From Terriglobia bacterium (GTDB lineage Bacteria > Acidobacteriota > Terriglobia > Acidiferrales > UBA7541): 64,000 nt of DNA. Each line of letters starts with the position of its first letter. Positions within the stretch are counted from its first letter, which is position 1. Both the position numbers and the translations under genes were made by a program. This document shows, in pieces, positions 26,367-38,315 of this stretch. Where the stretch lies: positions 1 to 64,000 of the forward strand of contig JAIQEW010000012.1 in NCBI GenBank assembly GCA_020073605.1, given 5' to 3'. The notes under the pieces were generated by a model. That model made no database searches and was not told the DNA's origin. It was given only the letters and a program-made list of their open reading frames with translations.

Positions 26367-27866
26367 CTAGGCAATCGGGGTGCAGACCGACTTGACCTCG
26401 GTGTACATCTCCAGGACTTCGTGGCCCATTTCGCGGCCCCAGCCGGATTGCTTGTATCCTCCGAAGGGCAGCGCCGCGTCGAAGACGTTGTAGCAATTGA
26501 TCCAGACCGTGCCGGCTCGGAGCTGCGAGGCGATGCGGTGCGCCTTCTTTATGTCGTTGGTCCAGACGCCGGCCGCCAGGCCGTACTCCGAATTGTTGGC
26601 CTTCGCGACGAGGTCGTCCACATCCTTGAACGGGATGGCGGTGACGACGGGTCCGAAGATCTCCTCCCTCACCACCTTCATCTTTTCGTTGGTGTTGACC
26701 AGCACCGTGGGCTCGACGAAATAGCCGCGGTCGCCGTGACGCTTGCCGCCAACGGTTGCCTTGGCACCCTCGGAATAGCCGGACTCGAGATAGCCGCAGA
26801 CGCGATTGAGCTGCTCCTGCGAAACGAGCGGGCCCATGTCCGTGGTGGGCTCGAGGCCGGGGCCGACGCGAATCTTCGACGCCAGCTGCGAAACGCCTTC
26901 GACCACCTTGTCGAATTGCTTGTCTTCGACGTAGAGCCGCGAACCCGCGCAACAGCACTGGCCGTGATTGAAGAAGATGGCCATCGCCGCGCCGGGGATG
27001 GTGGCTTCGATATCGGCGTCCTGAAAGACGACGTTGGGAGACTTGCCGCCGAGCTCGAGCGAAACCTTCTTCAGGTTGCCGGTCGCAGCTTGCACGATCA
27101 GCTTGCCGACTTCCGTCGAACCCGTGAACGCGATCTTGTCCACGCCGGGATGCGCAGCGAGCGCCGCGCCGGCCGTTTCGCCGTAGCCGGGAACGATGTT
27201 CACCACGCCGTCAGGAATTCCCGCTTCCTGAATCAGTTCGCCGAGCAGTAACGCGGTGAGCGGAGTTTGCTCGGCGGGTTTCAGAACCACGCAGCAACCG
27301 GTGGCGAGCGCCGGGGCGAGCTTCCACGCCGCCATCAGCAGCGGGAAATTCCACGGGACGATCTGCCCGACCACACCGACGGGTTCGCGCAAGGTGTACG
27401 CGAGGAATTTCGCGCCGTGAGCGGAGATCGGGATCGTGTTGCCTTCGATTTTCGTGGCCCAACCGGCCATGTAGCGGAAGATGTCGGCGGTCAGCGGAAC
27501 ATCCGCGACGCGCGCGATCGTGAGTGGCTTGCCGTTATCGAGCGATTCGAGCTGCGCGAACTCCTCGCCGTGCTTTTCGACGAGATCGGCGAGCTTCCAG
27601 ATGAGGCGTCCGCGCTCGGAGGGAGTGATTTTCGACCACGGGCCGCTGTCGAATGCGGCGCGGGCGGCGGCGACGGCACGGTTGATGTCTTCGCGGTCCC
27701 CTTCGGCAATCTGGGCGAGCACTTCGCCGGTGGCGGGATTGTACGTGGGGAACGTCTTTCCGGAAGCGGCGTCCACCCACTTTCCGTTGATGAGCATCTG
27801 GCGCGTTTTCGAGACGTAGCGGGTTACGTTATCTTCGAGTCGTACAGCTTGCGTAGCAGTGGCCAT
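26367..27866 (-). CDS. NAD(P)+-dependent aldehyde dehydrogenase (paralogue 1)
   Basis: A 499-residue ALDH-superfamily enzyme of the betaine/retinal aldehyde dehydrogenase type that oxidises an aldehyde to its acid. Seen: cofactor region VGQIVPWNFPLLMA, FTGSTEVGK, general-base Glu in LELGGKSPN, the nucleophile in GQCCCAGSR, and EIFGPVVTAIPF and PFGGYKQSGWGRE at the C-terminus. The active site has three consecutive cysteines where the paralogue at 58382 has GQVCCAGSR. The two enzymes have identical length and share most of their residues. The substrate is not predictable from sequence. Confidence 0.95.
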   Translation of the reverse strand: MATATQAVRLEDNVTRYVSKTRQMLINGKWVDAASGKTFPTYNPATGEVLAQIAEGDREDINRAVAAARAAFDSGPWSKITPSERGRLIWKLADLVEKHGEEFAQLESLDNGKPLTIARVADVPLTADIFRYMAGWATKIEGNTIPISAHGAKFLAYTLREPVGVVGQIVPWNFPLLMAAWKLAPALATGCCVVLKPAEQTPLTALLLGELIQEAGIPDGVVNIVPGYGETAGAALAAHPGVDKIAFTGSTEVGKLIVQAATGNLKKVSLELGGKSPNVVFQDADIEATIPGAAMAIFFNHGQCCCAGSRLYVEDKQFDKVVEGVSQLASKIRVGPGLEPTTDMGPLVSQEQLNRVCGYLESGYSEGAKATVGGKRHGDRGYFVEPTVLVNTNEKMKVVREEIFGPVVTAIPFKDVDDLVAKANNSEYGLAAGVWTNDIKKAHRIASQLRAGTVWINCYNVFDAALPFGGYKQSGWGREMGHEVLEMYTEVKSVCTPIA

Positions 27867-28132
27867 CTCTTTTCTCCTTCAATTCAAGCGTTCGAATTCC
27901 GATTGGTTCGAGACTGTGCGCGCGGGGATATCGTTTCGAGGTTCACGGCGATCGTCACTCGGGTTGAAGCGCACATCGTGAGATGCGTTTCTGCGGAGCC
28001 TGGTTAACCGGCAGAGATGCCTTCACAGCTCTGGCCGGACGCGCCAACCTGGCGCGATTGAGCGGGGCGTATCATAGGCCACGGGGCATGATTTGACAAT
28101 ACTCCGCGGCGGCCGCGAATCGCGGCGCACTT

Positions 28133-28744
28133 CTATCTGTGAAAAAGGCCGATGTAGACAGCGCTGCCGAGGACGTGGCCCTTTGCCGCGTCCTGGACTT
28201 GCTCGCGCGTGGCGCCTTGCGGCAGGTCGAGTTTCTGGTCCAGAGCGAGCAGTTCAAAAGTGTAGTGATGAGATGCTCCCGGGCCCGCGCAGGATCCTTG
28301 ATAGCCAGCCTTCCCCGTGATGTTCGCGCCCTGCAACGCGCCGTTTGCCAGCGGCGCCTCGGGCCCGACACCTTCCGGAAGCTGCGTCGCGTCGCCGGGG
28401 ATATTGAACACCAACCAGTGCGTGACGTCCGTCGGCGCTTTGGGGACGCGAGCGTCCGGATCGTGCAGGATGAGCACGAAACTCACCGTGTCCTTTGGAA
28501 CATTCGTCCACTGGAGCGCGGGCGAAATGCCCGTGGATATGTTCCGAGGGCCGCCGGGCGGCGGCGTGGTGGCGGAGCAGGTGTATTTCGTTGGGATTGT
28601 TGTCAAGTCCGCGAACGACGGACTCGATATCAGCAGCGATGGCGGAGGGCCGGGAGGCGGCGCGGTTGCCTGTTGCGCGAACGCGGGCAAAATTGCAGCG
28701 GCGAACGCCAAGACTCCAAACGACCGCACCATAGCCATCCTCAT
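28133..28744 (-). CDS. Secreted PEBP / YbhB-YbcL family protein
   Basis: A 203-residue protein started at the ATG six bases behind GAGGAGG; a longer upstream frame overlaps the preceding gene and is discarded. Signal peptide (SFGVLAFAAAILPAFAQQ), then the phosphatidylethanolamine-binding fold: PALQWTNVP, LILHDPDARVPKAPTDVTHW, LVFNIPG, GYQGSCAGPGASHHYTFELL. The DPDA and H-Y-F residues line the family's anion pocket. Bacterial members have unclear roles. It lies 25 bases after the PQQ-type dehydrogenase and is probably co-transcribed with it. Confidence 0.9.
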   Translation of the reverse strand: MRMAMVRSFGVLAFAAAILPAFAQQATAPPPGPPPSLLISSPSFADLTTIPTKYTCSATTPPPGGPRNISTGISPALQWTNVPKDTVSFVLILHDPDARVPKAPTDVTHWLVFNIPGDATQLPEGVGPEAPLANGALQGANITGKAGYQGSCAGPGASHHYTFELLALDQKLDLPQGATREQVQDAAKGHVLGSAVYIGLFHR

Positions 28745-28769
28745 CGCATGCCTCCTCGTTGCCGACTTG

Positions 28770-30113
28770 CTACTTCGCGTACGTGACTCGCCAGATCGAG
28801 TTCGAGCCGTCGTCGGTGACCAGTAGCGAACCATCCGGCGCCACTGCGACTCCAACCGGACGGCCCCAAACGTTGCCATCGGGAAGGACAAATCCGGTGA
28901 GAAAATCCTGATACTCGCCGGTCGCATGGCCATTCTTCATCGGCACGAGAATCACTTCGTAACCCGTGCGGACCGAACGGTTCCACGATCCGTGCTCCGC
29001 CGCGAACATCTGCCCCTTGAACTCCTTCGGGAATTGCTTCCCTTCGTAGAAGGTCATGTTCAACGAAGCATTGTGCGGTTCGAGCAGCACGTCGGGCACG
29101 ATCGCCTTGTCTTTCAACTCAGGATGCTTGCCCGGGAAGCGCGGGTCGGGATGGCCGCCCGTGTAATACCAGGGCCAGCCGTAGAAGCCGCCCTCCTGGA
29201 CGTGCGTGATGTAATCGGGCGGAACATTGTCGCCGAGCTCATCGCGTTCGTTCACCGACGTCCAAAGCTCGCCCGTTTCAGGACTGACCACGACGCCGGA
29301 GCCATTGCGAATTCCCGAGGCAAAGACGGTGAGGTTCGAGCCATCCGGATTCGCCACGAGAATATCGGCGCGGTGAAACTCGCTTGTGTCCGTGTCGATA
29401 TCGGTCACGTTGGTGTGCGAACCGACGGAAATGAACATCCGCTTGCCGTCGAGCGAGAACACAACGCCGCGCGCGAAGTGATTCGGCCCGGCCGGCAGAT
29501 TGGGGACCACCACCTCAGAGGGGCCGGTGGCCTTCATATCGCCATTCTGGTAAGGGAAGCGCACGACCGAGTCCGTGTTGCCGACGTAGACGTACTTGGG
29601 ATTCGGACCGAGCGGATAAAATGCGATGCCGAAGGGAAGCTTGAGACCTGTAGCGAACTCTCCCGTTTGCTGGGGCTTCCCGTCGGGCGTGATGCCGCGA
29701 AAAACGAGAACCTTGCCCTGGTTCGTCGCGGCCACGAAGAAGTCGCCGTTCGGCGCGGTGATAATCGTCCGAGGGGCATCCTTGAGTTTTTCGGCGTAGA
29801 GCGAAACCTTGAAGCCCTTGGGAGCCTGGGGCCAGACGTCCGCCGGTCTCTCCACGGGCCGCGAAAAGATGGCGGAGGATTTCGTAGCGTAGGGGTCCGG
29901 CAGATCGTTCGCCGTAATGTGATGCACGTTGCCCGGCGCTTCGCCCTTGAAATCCGTAAACACGCCCGGAGTGCCGGGCTTAGCGTTTGGGTCGACAGGA
30001 TGGCCCGCCGGTGGTGTGAAGCCTTGCGCGCCAGCGGATTCGCTGTGGGATGCGACGAAAAGAGCCAGCACGAGACAGAAAGCAATTGCCAAGCCCAACT
30101 GAAAACGCTTCAT
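28770..30113 (-). CDS. Secreted sorbosone/glucose dehydrogenase-type beta-propeller (copy 1)
   Basis: A 447-residue protein with a signal peptide (LGLAIAFCLVLALFVASHSE). The six-bladed soluble quinoprotein dehydrogenase fold is indicated by FKVSLYAEKLKDAPRTIITA, VFSLDGKRMFISVGS, the GSHTNV and WTSVNERDELGD segments, FYGWPWYYTGG, and AAEHGSWNRS with VGVAVAPDGSLLVTDDG at the end. Family members bind PQQ and oxidise sugars or aldoses in the periplasm, but many of this subfamily are uncharacterised. It precedes the PEBP-family gene. A second, different member stands at 43337. Confidence 0.88.
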   Translation of the reverse strand: MKRFQLGLAIAFCLVLALFVASHSESAGAQGFTPPAGHPVDPNAKPGTPGVFTDFKGEAPGNVHHITANDLPDPYATKSSAIFSRPVERPADVWPQAPKGFKVSLYAEKLKDAPRTIITAPNGDFFVAATNQGKVLVFRGITPDGKPQQTGEFATGLKLPFGIAFYPLGPNPKYVYVGNTDSVVRFPYQNGDMKATGPSEVVVPNLPAGPNHFARGVVFSLDGKRMFISVGSHTNVTDIDTDTSEFHRADILVANPDGSNLTVFASGIRNGSGVVVSPETGELWTSVNERDELGDNVPPDYITHVQEGGFYGWPWYYTGGHPDPRFPGKHPELKDKAIVPDVLLEPHNASLNMTFYEGKQFPKEFKGQMFAAEHGSWNRSVRTGYEVILVPMKNGHATGEYQDFLTGFVLPDGNVWGRPVGVAVAPDGSLLVTDDGSNSIWRVTYAK

Positions 30114-30311
30114 TCTATTCCCCCCAAGAAGACTTTTTCGCTTTGAAAGAATCCCGTACGGGCAGCCATTGGAACGGCGGCGTTGCCCCGATCTGCACTA
30201 GTCGGACGGCCCGGACCGGCAATCCGTTTCATCGTATTCCAGGGCCACCGCAATACATCCACTATCAACCGCCAAGGATACTCCACGAGAGGCGCCGCGA
30301 GAAATCTCTCT

Positions 30312-30554
30312 TCACCGAGGATCCGCTTCTCTAGAAAGGTAAACGCGCCACACGCCGGCAGCGGCCGGATCACGAGAGGCGTCGAGCACTTGCCAACCCG
30401 CGTTGAAAAACTCATCCAGGCGCGCCGCGAATCGGTCCAGGTATTCATCGCTGCCGCGCGCATCAAAGAGCTCGAACTGATACTCACAGAGGGTCAAAGC
30501 CGTTTCTCCGCCCACGAATCGCGAACGACGGTCCGGCGAGAACCAGCAGGCCAT
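30312..30554 (-). CDS. Small hypothetical protein, DUF4177-like
   Basis: 80 residues. The pattern YQFELFDARGSDEYLDRFAA, then LDEFFNAGWQVLDASRD and VWRVYLSRE, resembles DUF4177-type proteins (a Y-x-F strand, a helix, then GW-x-V). There is no strong ribosome site before the ATG. Its codon pattern looks coding, but the call rests on this resemblance alone. Confidence 0.45.
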   Translation of the reverse strand: MACWFSPDRRSRFVGGETALTLCEYQFELFDARGSDEYLDRFAARLDEFFNAGWQVLDASRDPAAAGVWRVYLSREADPR

Positions 30555-30559
30555 CTGCG

Positions 30560-30587
30560 GGGAGCCTGTAGCAGCCGGCTCCCTTTT
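30560..30587 (+). terminator. Terminator-like hairpin facing the vanillin-type dehydrogenase gene
   Basis: Arms GGGAGCC and GGCTCCC (seven pairs) are followed by TTTT on the plus strand. It would stop plus-strand read-through into the gene at 30676, which is encoded on the minus strand. Confidence 0.35.
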
Positions 30588-30675
30588 CTAATACGATTGA
30601 TACGGCTATGTCAATACGACTTAGTACGATTACACGGGCGAGCGAGCCTTGCCGGGCACTCCCGCCCGATCAGCC

Positions 30676-32142
30676 TCAAATCGGATAGGGCGTGGGCGAG
30701 CGCCGGATCGTGATCCAGCGCAGCTCCGTGAACTCATCGACACCGGCCCTGCTTCCGAACTTGCCGTAGCCGCTATCCTTCTGGCCGCCGAAAGGCATCT
30801 GCGGCTCGTCGTGTACCGTCGCGCCGTTGATGTGGCAGATTCCGAATTCGAGTTTTTCGGCGATCCGGAGCGCCTTGTTTATATCACGGGTGAAGACGGC
30901 GCTGGAGAGGCCGTAAGGCGTATCGTTGGCGATGCGGAGGGCATCCTCGGCATCGCTCGCGATGACCACGGGCTTCGCCGGACCGAACGATTCTTCGTGA
31001 TAGATGCGCATGGCGGGCGTGACGCCGTAGACCACGGTCGGGGGATAGCACGGTCCCTGCGCCTTCCCGCCGCAAAGAACCTTCGCGCCCTTCGCGACGG
31101 CGTCGTCGACCAGCGCCTGGACGCGCTCGATGGCGCCCGAGTTGATCATGCAACCGATCTGCGATTGGGGATCGAGAGGATCGCCCATTTTCAACGATTG
31201 GCCTTTCGCGGCAAGCTTTTTGGCAAATTCGTCGGCGATCGATTTTTCGACGACGAAGCGCTCGGTGGACATGCAGATCTGACCCTGATTCATGAACGCA
31301 CCGAAGTTCGCCGCCGATACGGCCGCGTCGATATCCGCGTCGCCCAGAACGATCATCGGCGCCTTGCCGCCGAGCTCCAACACGACGCGCTTGAGATGCC
31401 TGCCGGCGCTTTCCGCAATGAGTCGGCCGATTTTCGTGGATCCGGTGAAGCTGATGCGGCGCGTCCTGGGATTCGCGATCAGCTCATCCACGACTTCCGC
31501 CGCGTCGGGAGGAGCGTTCGTGATCACGTTGACCACGCCCTTGGGAAAGCCGGCCTCCTCGAAAACGGAGGCGATGGCCAGATGCGAGCCGGGCGATTCC
31601 TCGGACGCCTTGAGGACCACCGTGTTTCCGTACGCAAGCGGGGCGGCCACGGCGCGCATGCCGAGAATCATGGGCGCGTTCCAGGGCGCAATGCCCGCGA
31701 CCACGCCGACCGGCTGGCGGACGGCCATGGCGGTCGTATCCGGAAGGTCGGTGGGGATGACTTCGCCAACCAACCCGTAGGCCTGCGCGGCAGCTTCCCG
31801 CAAAATTCCGACCGTGTAGATGCAATTGAACATGCCCCAGCCGAACGTCTGGCCGGTTTCAATCGCGGTGATATTCGCGATCTCGGGCATGCGGCGCTCG
31901 AGGACGTCAGCAGCCTTCAAGAGCAAGCCCCGCCGGACGCCGGGAGCCGTCGCACTCCAGGCCGGAAATGCGGCGGCCGCAGCCTCGATCGCGCGGCGCG
32001 CGTCCTCGCGCTTGCCGGCAGCAACCTGAGAGGCAACCTGGCCCGTGAACGGATTCTTCTTCTGATACGTCTTGCCGTCGACGGCACCCGTCCATGCGCC
32101 GTTGATGAATTGCTTTTCGTCACGAACTGCGACAGCTTGCAT
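30676..32142 (-). CDS. vdh: Vanillin/benzaldehyde-type aldehyde dehydrogenase
   Basis: A 488-residue NAD(P)+-dependent ALDH. The subfamily resembles vanillin and salicylaldehyde dehydrogenases: FINGAWTGAVDGKTYQKKNP at the start, VVAGIAPWNAPMILGMRA (aromatic ALDHs carry this WNAP), SGSHLA-type PGSHLAIASVFEEAG, FTGSTKIGR, LELGGKAPM and the nucleophile in NQGQICMSTERFV, then HINGATVHDEPQMPFGG. It would oxidise vanillin to vanillate. It lies divergently from the O-demethylation cluster, which suits that substrate. The ATG has GGAGG about 9 bases upstream. Substrate specificity is inferred from subfamily and context. Confidence 0.82.
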   Translation of the reverse strand: MQAVAVRDEKQFINGAWTGAVDGKTYQKKNPFTGQVASQVAAGKREDARRAIEAAAAAFPAWSATAPGVRRGLLLKAADVLERRMPEIANITAIETGQTFGWGMFNCIYTVGILREAAAQAYGLVGEVIPTDLPDTTAMAVRQPVGVVAGIAPWNAPMILGMRAVAAPLAYGNTVVLKASEESPGSHLAIASVFEEAGFPKGVVNVITNAPPDAAEVVDELIANPRTRRISFTGSTKIGRLIAESAGRHLKRVVLELGGKAPMIVLGDADIDAAVSAANFGAFMNQGQICMSTERFVVEKSIADEFAKKLAAKGQSLKMGDPLDPQSQIGCMINSGAIERVQALVDDAVAKGAKVLCGGKAQGPCYPPTVVYGVTPAMRIYHEESFGPAKPVVIASDAEDALRIANDTPYGLSSAVFTRDINKALRIAEKLEFGICHINGATVHDEPQMPFGGQKDSGYGKFGSRAGVDEFTELRWITIRRSPTPYPI

Positions 32143-32472
32143 ACAAGCCTCCCGTACGATTGGGAAATTTCAAGGGCGATCCGCTAACGCGAGGGATCGA
32201 GCGTCCACCTGCCACCTGTGATTTGGGAAAAGCCGGCCGGTCCGGCCTGGCCTGGTTGAGAATCCCCTCCCAATAACGGCGGAAGTTTACACCACTGTTC
32301 GAGGGACCTGACCAGCAACTTTTTCTGCGGACGGCCGCGCGGGCCGGAGACTGTACCTGTGTCTTGTGAGAGAATGTGCGCCGCGACGCGGCACCTGTGC
32401 AAACACATTGCGGTGAACGATCTCGTCTCTCTGAGGTTTGAGAGATGCTCGTTCCATCCAGCAGGAGGAATG
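32143..32472. other. Divergent intergenic region of the aromatic cluster
   Basis: 330 bases between the divergent vanillin-type dehydrogenase and the first plus-strand cluster gene, so it should hold promoters for both. I see no clear -35/-10 pair. GC-rich self-complementary runs are present (GCCGGCCGGTCCGGCC near 32232; CCGCGACGCGG near 32380). The plus-strand reading frame is open here but is not protein-like. Confidence 0.5.
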
Positions 32473-35185
<2,713 letters not shown>

Positions 35186-35199
35186 TCTGCAAACAAGAT

Positions 35200-35229
35200 G
35201 GGGACGGGCCGTCAGACCGGCCCGTCCCC
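35200..35229 (+). terminator. Strong GC hairpin after the O-demethylase gene
   Basis: GGGGACGGGCC and GGCCCGTCCCC form eleven perfect pairs with an eight-base loop, followed by GTTTC. It starts 15 bases past the stop codon. Confidence 0.7.
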
Positions 35230-35300
35230 GTTTCACGCTTCGAGTTTTCGCCCCTAAGCCGCACTGCACATCCAAAAGGGTCTGTTGAATTCGCCTCGGT

Positions 35301-35329
35301 GGTTGCAGGTTTGAATCCCGCTCCGGCCA
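35301..35329 (+). other. tRNA 3'-half-like fragment
   Basis: GGTTTGAATCCCGC followed by TCCGGCCA resembles the T-arm and acceptor 3' strand of a tRNA (T-stem GCAGG/CCCGC with one mismatch, discriminator A). No matching 5' acceptor strand GGCCGGA or anticodon arm is seen upstream, and no CCA follows. It may be the attachment-site scar of an integrated element or a degraded tRNA. Confidence 0.35.
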
Positions 35330-35440
35330 TCCTCAGTGGTTCGATTGATTTGCGTGCCGACCAAATCAGACTCCTTCGGTCAGAAAAGTCGGAACGGCAG
35401 TAGAAACCTTCGGTTTTATAGCGTGAAACATCTTTCCACA

Positions 35441-35468
35441 TTGACAAGCCAGCCGTACTATCTACAAT
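35441..35468 (+). promoter_or_regulatory. Sigma-70-type promoter ahead of the MetE-like operon
   Basis: TTGACA, 16 bases, TACAAT. It is placed about 190 bases before the first MetE-like gene and after the terminator of the O-demethylase, which suggests the genes from 35657 on form a separate transcript. Confidence 0.5.
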
Positions 35469-35656
35469 TCCCGGTGCGTCAAGCCAATCCACTTCGCGCC
35501 CTCGGGAAGCGTCGCTGGGCGCGATCGTAACCCCACGCTGTGGTTCGAGGCCCAGATCGCCGCAAAGATTTCCGCAATCCTCGGAGACCGCAACGCGGCG
35601 GCGAGCGGGTTTTGATTCGAAGGAGCGGAATCTGAATAGCAAGGAAGGACGATCAC

Positions 35657-36754
35657 ATGCCAGTCTCGTATAGAGCCGACCACGTGGGGAGCTTTCTGCG
35701 GCCGCCGGAATTGCTCGCAGCGAGAGAGCGATCCGACGGGGCGACATTAAAGGCCATCGAGGACAAGCACATCCTCCGAGTGCTTGCGAAGCAGAAGGAA
35801 CTCGGTTTCGAGATCTTTACAGACGGCGAGTTGCGGCGGCGGAATTTCATGAGCAATTTCACCGACGCGGTCGAGGGCTTCGATTTCGGCGCCGAAGTCG
35901 CTCGCGACTGGGGAGCCAAGGGGCAGGCGCAACAGGCGCCCGTTAGCCACGTTACCGGTATCGTCAACGCCAAACTTCGCCACGTGCGTCCGCTGACAGA
36001 GAACGAGTTACCGTTCCTGAAGAAACACAGCCCGGGCGACATCAAAATGCTGCTCCCGAGCGCGACGCAGTTTCCCGCGATTTCCTTCAAGAGGGGCATT
36101 ACGGACAAAATCTACAAGGACCATTCCGCCTTGCTCTGGGACATCGTCGAGATCATAAAGAAGGATATCGCCACGCTCGCGTCGGATGGCGTGAAGTACA
36201 TCCAGATCGACGCGCCGCGCTACAGCTACTACCTGGACCCCAAATGGCGCGAGTGGATCAAGAAGGAGATGGGTCAGGAACCGGAGGCAGCGCTCGACGA
36301 AGCCATCCGGGCGGATAACGCCTGCTTCGAGGCGGCTCGAAAGCCGGGCGTGATTCTCGCCATCCATCTGTGCCGGGGAAATAATCGGAGCCATTGGTAT
36401 GCCGAAGGCGGTTACCACGCGATCGCCGAAAAACTCTTTGGGACGCTGAAAGTGGACCGCTTTGTGCTCGAATACGACGACGAGCGAGCCGGAACATTCG
36501 AGCCTCTGCGCCTAGTTCCGAAGGATAAGATCGTCGTGCTCGGACTCATCACCACGAAAAAGCCGCAGCTCGAGAAAGCTGACGACGTGGTGCGCCGCAT
36601 CCATGAGGCGGCGAAATACTTTCCACTCGAGAATCTGACGCTGAGCCCGCAGTGCGGATTTGCCTCGACGGCGGAAGGCAACCTGCTGACCGAAGATGAG
36701 CAGTGGGCGAAGATGCGGCTTGTGGCGGAAGCAGCGCGGAAAGTTTGGGGCTGA
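35657..36754 (+). CDS. Short MetE-type (cobalamin-independent) methyltransferase 1
   Basis: 365 residues, equal to the catalytic C-terminal half of MetE. It begins RADHVGSFLRPPELLAARE and has DGELRRRNFMSNF, KYIQIDAPRYSYYLD, and the zinc-ligand series HLCRGNN, FVLEYDDERAG and LSPQCGFAS. MetE transfers methyl from 5-methyl-THF to homocysteine. Short relatives lack the N-terminal half needed for polyglutamyl folate and may use other methyl donors or thiols. A second, distinct short MetE-like gene follows at 38316. Its position next to the LigM-like gene suggests a role in removing the released methyl group. Confidence 0.85.
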   Translation: MPVSYRADHVGSFLRPPELLAARERSDGATLKAIEDKHILRVLAKQKELGFEIFTDGELRRRNFMSNFTDAVEGFDFGAEVARDWGAKGQAQQAPVSHVTGIVNAKLRHVRPLTENELPFLKKHSPGDIKMLLPSATQFPAISFKRGITDKIYKDHSALLWDIVEIIKKDIATLASDGVKYIQIDAPRYSYYLDPKWREWIKKEMGQEPEAALDEAIRADNACFEAARKPGVILAIHLCRGNNRSHWYAEGGYHAIAEKLFGTLKVDRFVLEYDDERAGTFEPLRLVPKDKIVVLGLITTKKPQLEKADDVVRRIHEAAKYFPLENLTLSPQCGFASTAEGNLLTEDEQWAKMRLVAEAARKVWG

Positions 36755-36862
36755 TCCGCTCGAGGGTGCGATCGGCAAACCGTATCATTCGAGGGGCGAA
36801 GGCCGTGCGGGCCGGCCAGTAGGCCAAGCCGGACTGAACACAGAGATCTCCCAGTTCAAGCG

Positions 36863-38311
36863 ATGAACCTTCATCTCAATCACACGCGGAAAGACTCGGC
36901 AGCCACGGGCACGAGCGAGGTGGTCGCGACGGTGCTGGAGCTTCTCGAAGAAGGACATCTCCAGCCGGCCCAGTTCGCGCGGCTGCAGATTCATCTGGAC
37001 TGGCTCCAGTACAAGCAGAATTTCCGGGAAGCGGTGACCGTGATGCACCGCGGCGGAGAGCACGACGCCGACACTTCTCCCATGGAAATCCGCGTCGATT
37101 CCCGGCAGGTGGCTCCCGGCGTGCTTCGCAATCTCCTGCAAGAGGCCATGAGCCACGGCGGCCCGGAGTCCGAAGCCGCAGGCAGGATTTACCTGGAAGA
37201 TTCCCGCTCGTTTCGCACGAGCATCGCCTGGGAGTTCAACCGGCTCTACTGGCAGCGGTTGAAGGACTGGGAGCGCGCGACCGGGAAAAGCTACGAACAA
37301 GCATTGCCGGGAGGGCAGTCCGACGGCCGCCAAGTGGAAGCCATCTCGGATTCCGTGGGTGATTTCTGGACCCTGCTGAAGGATCTGGAGAGGCAGAATC
37401 AATTGCCGCAGGAACTCTTCGTCCTGGAAATCGGCGTGGGAATGGGCGCGCGCGCCGGGCTGTGGCTGGACCGTTTCTGCGCGCTCGATCAGGAGCGCGG
37501 GACGAATTACTACCCCCGCGTGCGGTTTCTGCTTGGCGACTATTCGCTGGCGACTCTTGAGTATTCGAGACCCGCCGTCAAGAAACACATCGACATCTGC
37601 AGCTTCATCGCTCTCGATGCCCTCGATCCGATCAAGACTCTCTCCTTCCTGCGGCACAAGATTCTCCACGTTCATTCGACCAACATGTACGACAACCTGC
37701 CCGACGAGGAAGTGGTGTGGCGCGACAACCGCATCTTCTGGATCCAGGTCCGCGCGTACTTGCCTGCAGCGGACGCAGCGCGAATCAGCAAAGCGTGCGA
37801 TGTTCCCGTGACGGACATTCCGAAGATGGTGAACCGCCTGCTCGAAATCGGGATAGAGGCGCTTCCCGACCGCGCCAAGGGCATGACCTTCTGGATGGAA
37901 GTGTGGCACGCGCTGCGCACCGAGGAACGGCTGGTGGACGCGGTGGACATGCCGGATGCTTCGTTCCCTGCCGGACTGAGTTCGGCGCATATGGAGGACA
38001 TTCTCCGGAATGCGCCCGGCGACTTGCGGTTTCACCTGAGCTCGGGAGCCCTTGAAAGCTTCCGCAACACCTTGCCCCTGCTCCACCCGCGGGGCTATCT
38101 TCAAGTGCAGGACATTTTCGTGACGGATCTGAACGAATACTGCATGGGGTTCCACGGCCCGGGGAAACTGGACGGCTCGATTGTGAACTGGGTCAACGGC
38201 GCCCTTTTGCGCGAGGTCGCCGAACGCGCCGGCTACGACTTGCATTTCGCGCCATTCCGCTACCGGCCGGGTTCGAAAACCTCGGTCTTGTACACGACAC
38301 GACGGGAGTAA
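36863..38311 (+). CDS. Class I SAM-methyltransferase-like protein, unassigned
   Basis: 482 residues. The central motif LFVLEIGVGMGARAGLWLDR is a SAM-binding motif I, followed by YYPRVRFLLGDYSLATLE (the acidic loop) and later SFPAGLSSAHMEDILRN and RGYLQVQDIFVTDLNEY. The first 170 residues are helical and lack a known domain; they include FARLQIHLDWLQYKQNFREA. I do not recognise a named family. The stop lies four bases before the next gene's ATG, so it is in a tight operon between two MetE-like genes, which suggests one-carbon or methyl handling. Confidence 0.65.
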   Translation: MNLHLNHTRKDSAATGTSEVVATVLELLEEGHLQPAQFARLQIHLDWLQYKQNFREAVTVMHRGGEHDADTSPMEIRVDSRQVAPGVLRNLLQEAMSHGGPESEAAGRIYLEDSRSFRTSIAWEFNRLYWQRLKDWERATGKSYEQALPGGQSDGRQVEAISDSVGDFWTLLKDLERQNQLPQELFVLEIGVGMGARAGLWLDRFCALDQERGTNYYPRVRFLLGDYSLATLEYSRPAVKKHIDICSFIALDALDPIKTLSFLRHKILHVHSTNMYDNLPDEEVVWRDNRIFWIQVRAYLPAADAARISKACDVPVTDIPKMVNRLLEIGIEALPDRAKGMTFWMEVWHALRTEERLVDAVDMPDASFPAGLSSAHMEDILRNAPGDLRFHLSSGALESFRNTLPLLHPRGYLQVQDIFVTDLNEYCMGFHGPGKLDGSIVNWVNGALLREVAERAGYDLHFAPFRYRPGSKTSVLYTTRRE

Positions 38312-38315
38312 GACG

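Noticed and set aside
28926..30146. Plus-strand open frame of 406 residues opposite the sorbosone-type dehydrogenase
   Set aside because: Antisense to a clear gene with signal peptide and family motifs; the His/Arg/Val-rich translation is typical of GC-rich shadow frames.
30649..32187. Plus-strand open frame of 512 residues opposite the vanillin-type dehydrogenase
   Set aside because: Antisense shadow of an unmistakable ALDH gene.
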